Assembly: GCA_009733575.1 (NCBI GenBank) | Contig: ML769510.1 | Span: forward strand, 1 to 64,000 | DNA length: 64,000 bases | Direction of reading: 5' to 3' | From: Gymnopus androsaceus JB14 | Lineage: Eukaryota; Basidiomycota; Agaricomycetes; Agaricales; Omphalotaceae | Part shown: positions 59,501 to 64,000 of the stretch, one piece after another | How positions within the stretch are numbered: the first letter of the stretch is position 1 | How the letters are laid out: each line of letters begins with the position of its first letter | Translations under genes and position numbers: made by a program | The notes under the pieces: generated by a model | Database searches by the model: none | Told to the model about the DNA's origin: nothing | What the model saw: the letters and a program-made list of their open reading frames with translations, nothing else

Positions 59501-60275
59501 ACTGTAGGATGTCAGGTCGGCCAGATATTGTGACAGACCCGTCCAAAATCGCTGTCACAAACAGTGTACATCGTGAATCCGTCTAATAAAATTGAGGTTG
59601 GATCGTAGATACTGAAGAAAGAACAGGTGAGCTTACATTGTCTGCATGGAACTTGGTAAGAGCTTGCTCGGCGGATTCCTTATTCAGACCAAGGAAAACG
59701 AGACTCCAAGGAGAGTCTCGATATCTGTCGGTTCCAATGGTGTCAAGGACAGTGGCTCTATAAATCTGACATCTAAAGCCGATCCAGAGTACAAGACGAT
59801 AGACTTCGACAGAGCGGGAGATAAACTCTGTGACATTGGAGGAAGAACCCACAACAATGGCAGGTAGAATACCAGAGGAGAATCCAGCAACCCCAGTGGA
59901 GCTATTTACGAGAAAGCCGCTGAATGGGGCATTGGATTCCGCGAAATCCGGACTGGACTCTACCACTGACAAGTATCGCAAAGTCTGGGAAAGAAAGAGT
60001 GATGACCCCGAGATAACGCTGTTGTTGAAAATCGGGCTGGCCAGCAAGCTCCTAGGTGAATGGAAATGAGACTCGGTGATGCCTATGAGATGCTTTTCGT
60101 CAAGACTGAGTTTGGAAATCTCCACGCGAAAGGCATGGAAGCAGGCGTTGAGTAAGATGGTGCCAGACGTTGATTCTGCATCGTCAAGCGCGAGTGTGCA
60201 CTTCTCGGAGGTGTTGGCGGCAAGACTGCCTTGTCCACAGAAAACGAGGACATCCACTTGAGGGATGGCCATCAT
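53522..60275 (-). CDS. non-reducing polyketide synthase (SAT-KS-AT-PT-ACP-ACP-TE), frame broken at four places
   Basis: Iterative type I NR-PKS building an aromatic polyketide, likely of orsellinic-acid type. Domains along the - strand: SAT 60275-59100 (active-site motif reads GFSSG); KS 59051-57626 with DTACSSS, EAHGTGT and [14 protein letters not shown] 57346-56280 with FSGQGAQY and GHSLGEY formed across an intron; PT 56113-55240 with the His of ITGHQVAG and the Asp of [13 protein letters not shown]1 near 55100 (LGVDSLMS); ACP2 near 54700 (LGLDSLTS); TE 54375-53523 with IHDGSG, GWSFGG and PGNHF. Introns are canonical. Homology changes frame without a plausible intron at about 57429-57453, 56772-56780, 54449-54460 and 53705-53714. 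Start MMAIPQVD at 60275. Two ACPs and TE resemble basidiomycete orsellinate synthases. Confidence 0.9.
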
Positions 60276-61394
60276 GATCGACAAGAAACGCTCAAGGCAA
60301 GAAGTTGGACGAAACAAGGAAGAAGTTTATGAAAACCAACGGTTCCTGGACTGATAATATCCTAGAGATAAATCATGATCAGAAACAAAACATAGCATAT
60401 ACAGTGCAGCTTACCCATGTTATTGGTGAGGGCTTCAAGAATTTGGCCGGTGCGCACACACATCGGATGATGCAAACAGAATTGGTTCCTGTTGGGTTGA
60501 CATTACGGGTCAGATCTTATAATTGCACTGCAGTTATATAACGAGCCAAATACCTCTAAAATCCTGTGTATGGGCGGGATTGAATGGGAAAAAGCGCGGC
60601 AGAATGTTACTATTAGAGCAGAACAAAGCCGAAGATCAGTAAGCCCGATTTCTCCTTAGAGAATGTTTTATTACGTGGTAGAACGAAGATTCGAGGGCAA
60701 AAAGCACCGGGACGGAGCGCGCGACATCACTTTTTTGTTTCATGCTTCAAAAATTAACTTGCGCATTAAGAAACATATGAAACCATGCCTTTCAACCAAC
60801 CATTCTGCTCCAAAAGAATAGCGGTCCTCAATTTGGCTTTTCTTCTCGAGCTTGGCCAATACAAAGCAGTTGTGGCTAGTCAATGACTAGTGGTGAATCA
60901 AAAGTGTGACTGTTCATCATCGCGTGTCACATGCCGAGCGCTTCTCAAACAGTTCCCAGACTCAACCGTTACCGTCGTCTTTGCTCACGTCTCGTGGTGG
61001 ATTGGCTGTGGCGAGTTCATCGCCGTGAAACGTGGAATGAATAAAATACATATTCTTCCACACCCAACCACAACAAACCAAGTATCCCTGATTGATAGTG
61101 TATAATGTGGCACAGGTACGATCTGATGTCGAGTTCAACTTCCTGTGTTCGATCCTCTAATAGTGTACTGCTCAACTGGTCTACTGGCTCAAGCCTCAAG
61201 GTGGTTCGTACTTCACGGCTGAAACTAGTACCGCCGCCAACAACATAACTAATCTCGTTTTCAGTCCTGTCAAAATGTTTACGACCGTCTGATTGCCTTT
61301 CAAATTTCACTGCTTGGCAAATGTCTAATAAGACATAATTTCTTGGACTCAACATACTTCATAGAGTATAGAGCCCATTTTTGCGCTTACTACA
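60276..61394. promoter_or_regulatory. shared divergent intergenic region of PKS and halogenase
   Basis: This is 1.1 kb between two start codons that point away from each other. No gene is recognised. Its position makes it the common promoter region, so the two genes could be co-regulated. I did not find a repeated or palindromic operator that stands out by eye. Confidence 0.55.
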
Positions 61395-63100
<1,706 letters not shown>

Positions 63101-64000
63101 GTGTGAAGTGTGAAGTTGTTCCATACAAGAATTATATTTATTTATTCACCGGTTTACTCGAACAGCGACGATGTATATTTATTACATTAACTGATAATAC
63201 TTGGATCGAAGAACTTGCCGTAAACTTGAAGAGACTCCTTGTTCACTGTTCACTGAGCCTTTAGAGCATATCGTCTCTATTCACGGCTGAATTCCGCCGC
63301 TCCGTTCTGTCCAGCTTCTGCCATTGCATCCGCCATTGCATCTTCACGGTTTCTACCTGTACTCTAAAACGGTGATGTCCGCTGGATCCGAGCGATGAAG
63401 GACTCAATACAATGCCCAATGCACCGATAGGATCTGATGCGCGATTTTAGATGCGCTCACATCCTACTCATACATTGTCACTCGTAATTCATCTTCGCTC
63501 AATCACATTCAGAGCACATTGAAATGTTTCATGTGCACTGGGTTTCGGGCCTTGCGCCTAATCCCAGCCCCTTATGTCCTCCAACCGAGCGACGCAAACG
63601 CAATCTCGACAGATACACACAGCATTATGAATCGACACTCTTGTTTCATTACCCCCCCTTCAGGACGCTCGGGCTAACTAGGTTGATCTACGGAGGGAGG
63701 AGATACGCTATTGCCACATCGGGTCTCATGTTTTTTTTCCCGGCAACCCCTTCTGTCGTCCGTCCCATCAAAAGTTCCTGCACACCTCAAGCGCATCCAA
63801 TGCCGCCATCTCAATGGCATCCAATGGAACGTTATAACTCACGCGGATGGTGGACTTGAACAAGTTCAATCCCTTTCAAAAGGTTTCAGCTGATTTTAGG
63901 TGCTATGGCGAAATGAACGTCTGTCCATCAACATTGTCCACTACGAGAACTGGAAGCACCAGGCGACTGAATAGCATTGTTTCCTGATGGCAATGCAGAA
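63101..64000. other. no recognised gene to the window edge
   Basis: A 111-codon + frame at 63524-63859 has no motif and low likelihood of being real. A gene of the same cluster could begin beyond the edge, but nothing here shows it. Confidence 0.4.

Noticed and set aside
60276..60317. Upstream extension of the PKS to a TTG codon
   Set aside because: There is no ATG in the extension; the first ATG pair, giving MMAIPQVD, is at 60275.

Overview
The window looks like nuclear DNA of a basidiomycete fungus, probably an agaricomycete. Genes are split by many short introns of about 45-70 bases with GT..AG ends. Recognisable genes include a two-domain fluoride exporter, eIF3e, a heterotrimeric G-alpha subunit, the Mediator kinase Ssn3/CDK8 and a NACHT-ankyrin protein of the type expanded in mushrooms. 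At the right edge there is a non-reducing polyketide synthase of orsellinate-synthase layout next to a flavin-dependent halogenase. Species cannot be named from the sequence alone.

Layout. 1-2540 is repeat DNA: a 20-base tandem array, a 396-base near-perfect palindrome, and a degenerate TTACAAG-rich field with four units of about 58 bases. 3209-12497 carries, all on the + strand, the fluoride exporter, the NACHT-ankyrin gene (interrupted by an in-frame TAG in its ankyrin array), eIF3e and an NAD(P)-dependent SDR reductase. 12961-15618 has G-alpha and a small secreted protein on the - strand. 16938-20889 holds two tandem paralogues of an arginine/serine-rich protein that share a 24-nt microexon. 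21619-24777 has a secreted Ser/Thr-rich protein, an intron-containing tRNA-Arg(ACG), Ssn3 (-) and a second intron-containing tRNA (-). 25513-28621 holds a dead aldo/keto reductase copy followed by an intact one. 29468-32836 has an unknown small gene, an F-box/LRR-like gene and a coiled-coil protein.

33.6-51 kb is dominated by a decayed direct duplication. Copy A is about 34431-42309 and copy B about 42310-51037; copy B contains a further internal duplication. No intact conserved gene was recognised here. Differences between the copies record later events: a 108-bp MITE with 9-bp target duplications present only in copy A, and a template-switch quasi-palindrome present only in copy A.

53522-63100 is a divergent biosynthetic gene pair: an NR-PKS (SAT-KS-AT-PT-ACP-ACP-TE) on the - strand and an intact flavin-dependent halogenase on the + strand, with a shared 1.1-kb intergenic region. 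Together they predict a chlorinated (or otherwise halogenated) aromatic polyketide. The PKS reading frame, however, breaks at four places that no canonical intron explains, and its SAT motif has Ser where the catalytic Cys is expected. The cluster may therefore be decaying, or the consensus may carry indels. The halogenase, eIF3e, SDR and Ssn3 genes read cleanly.
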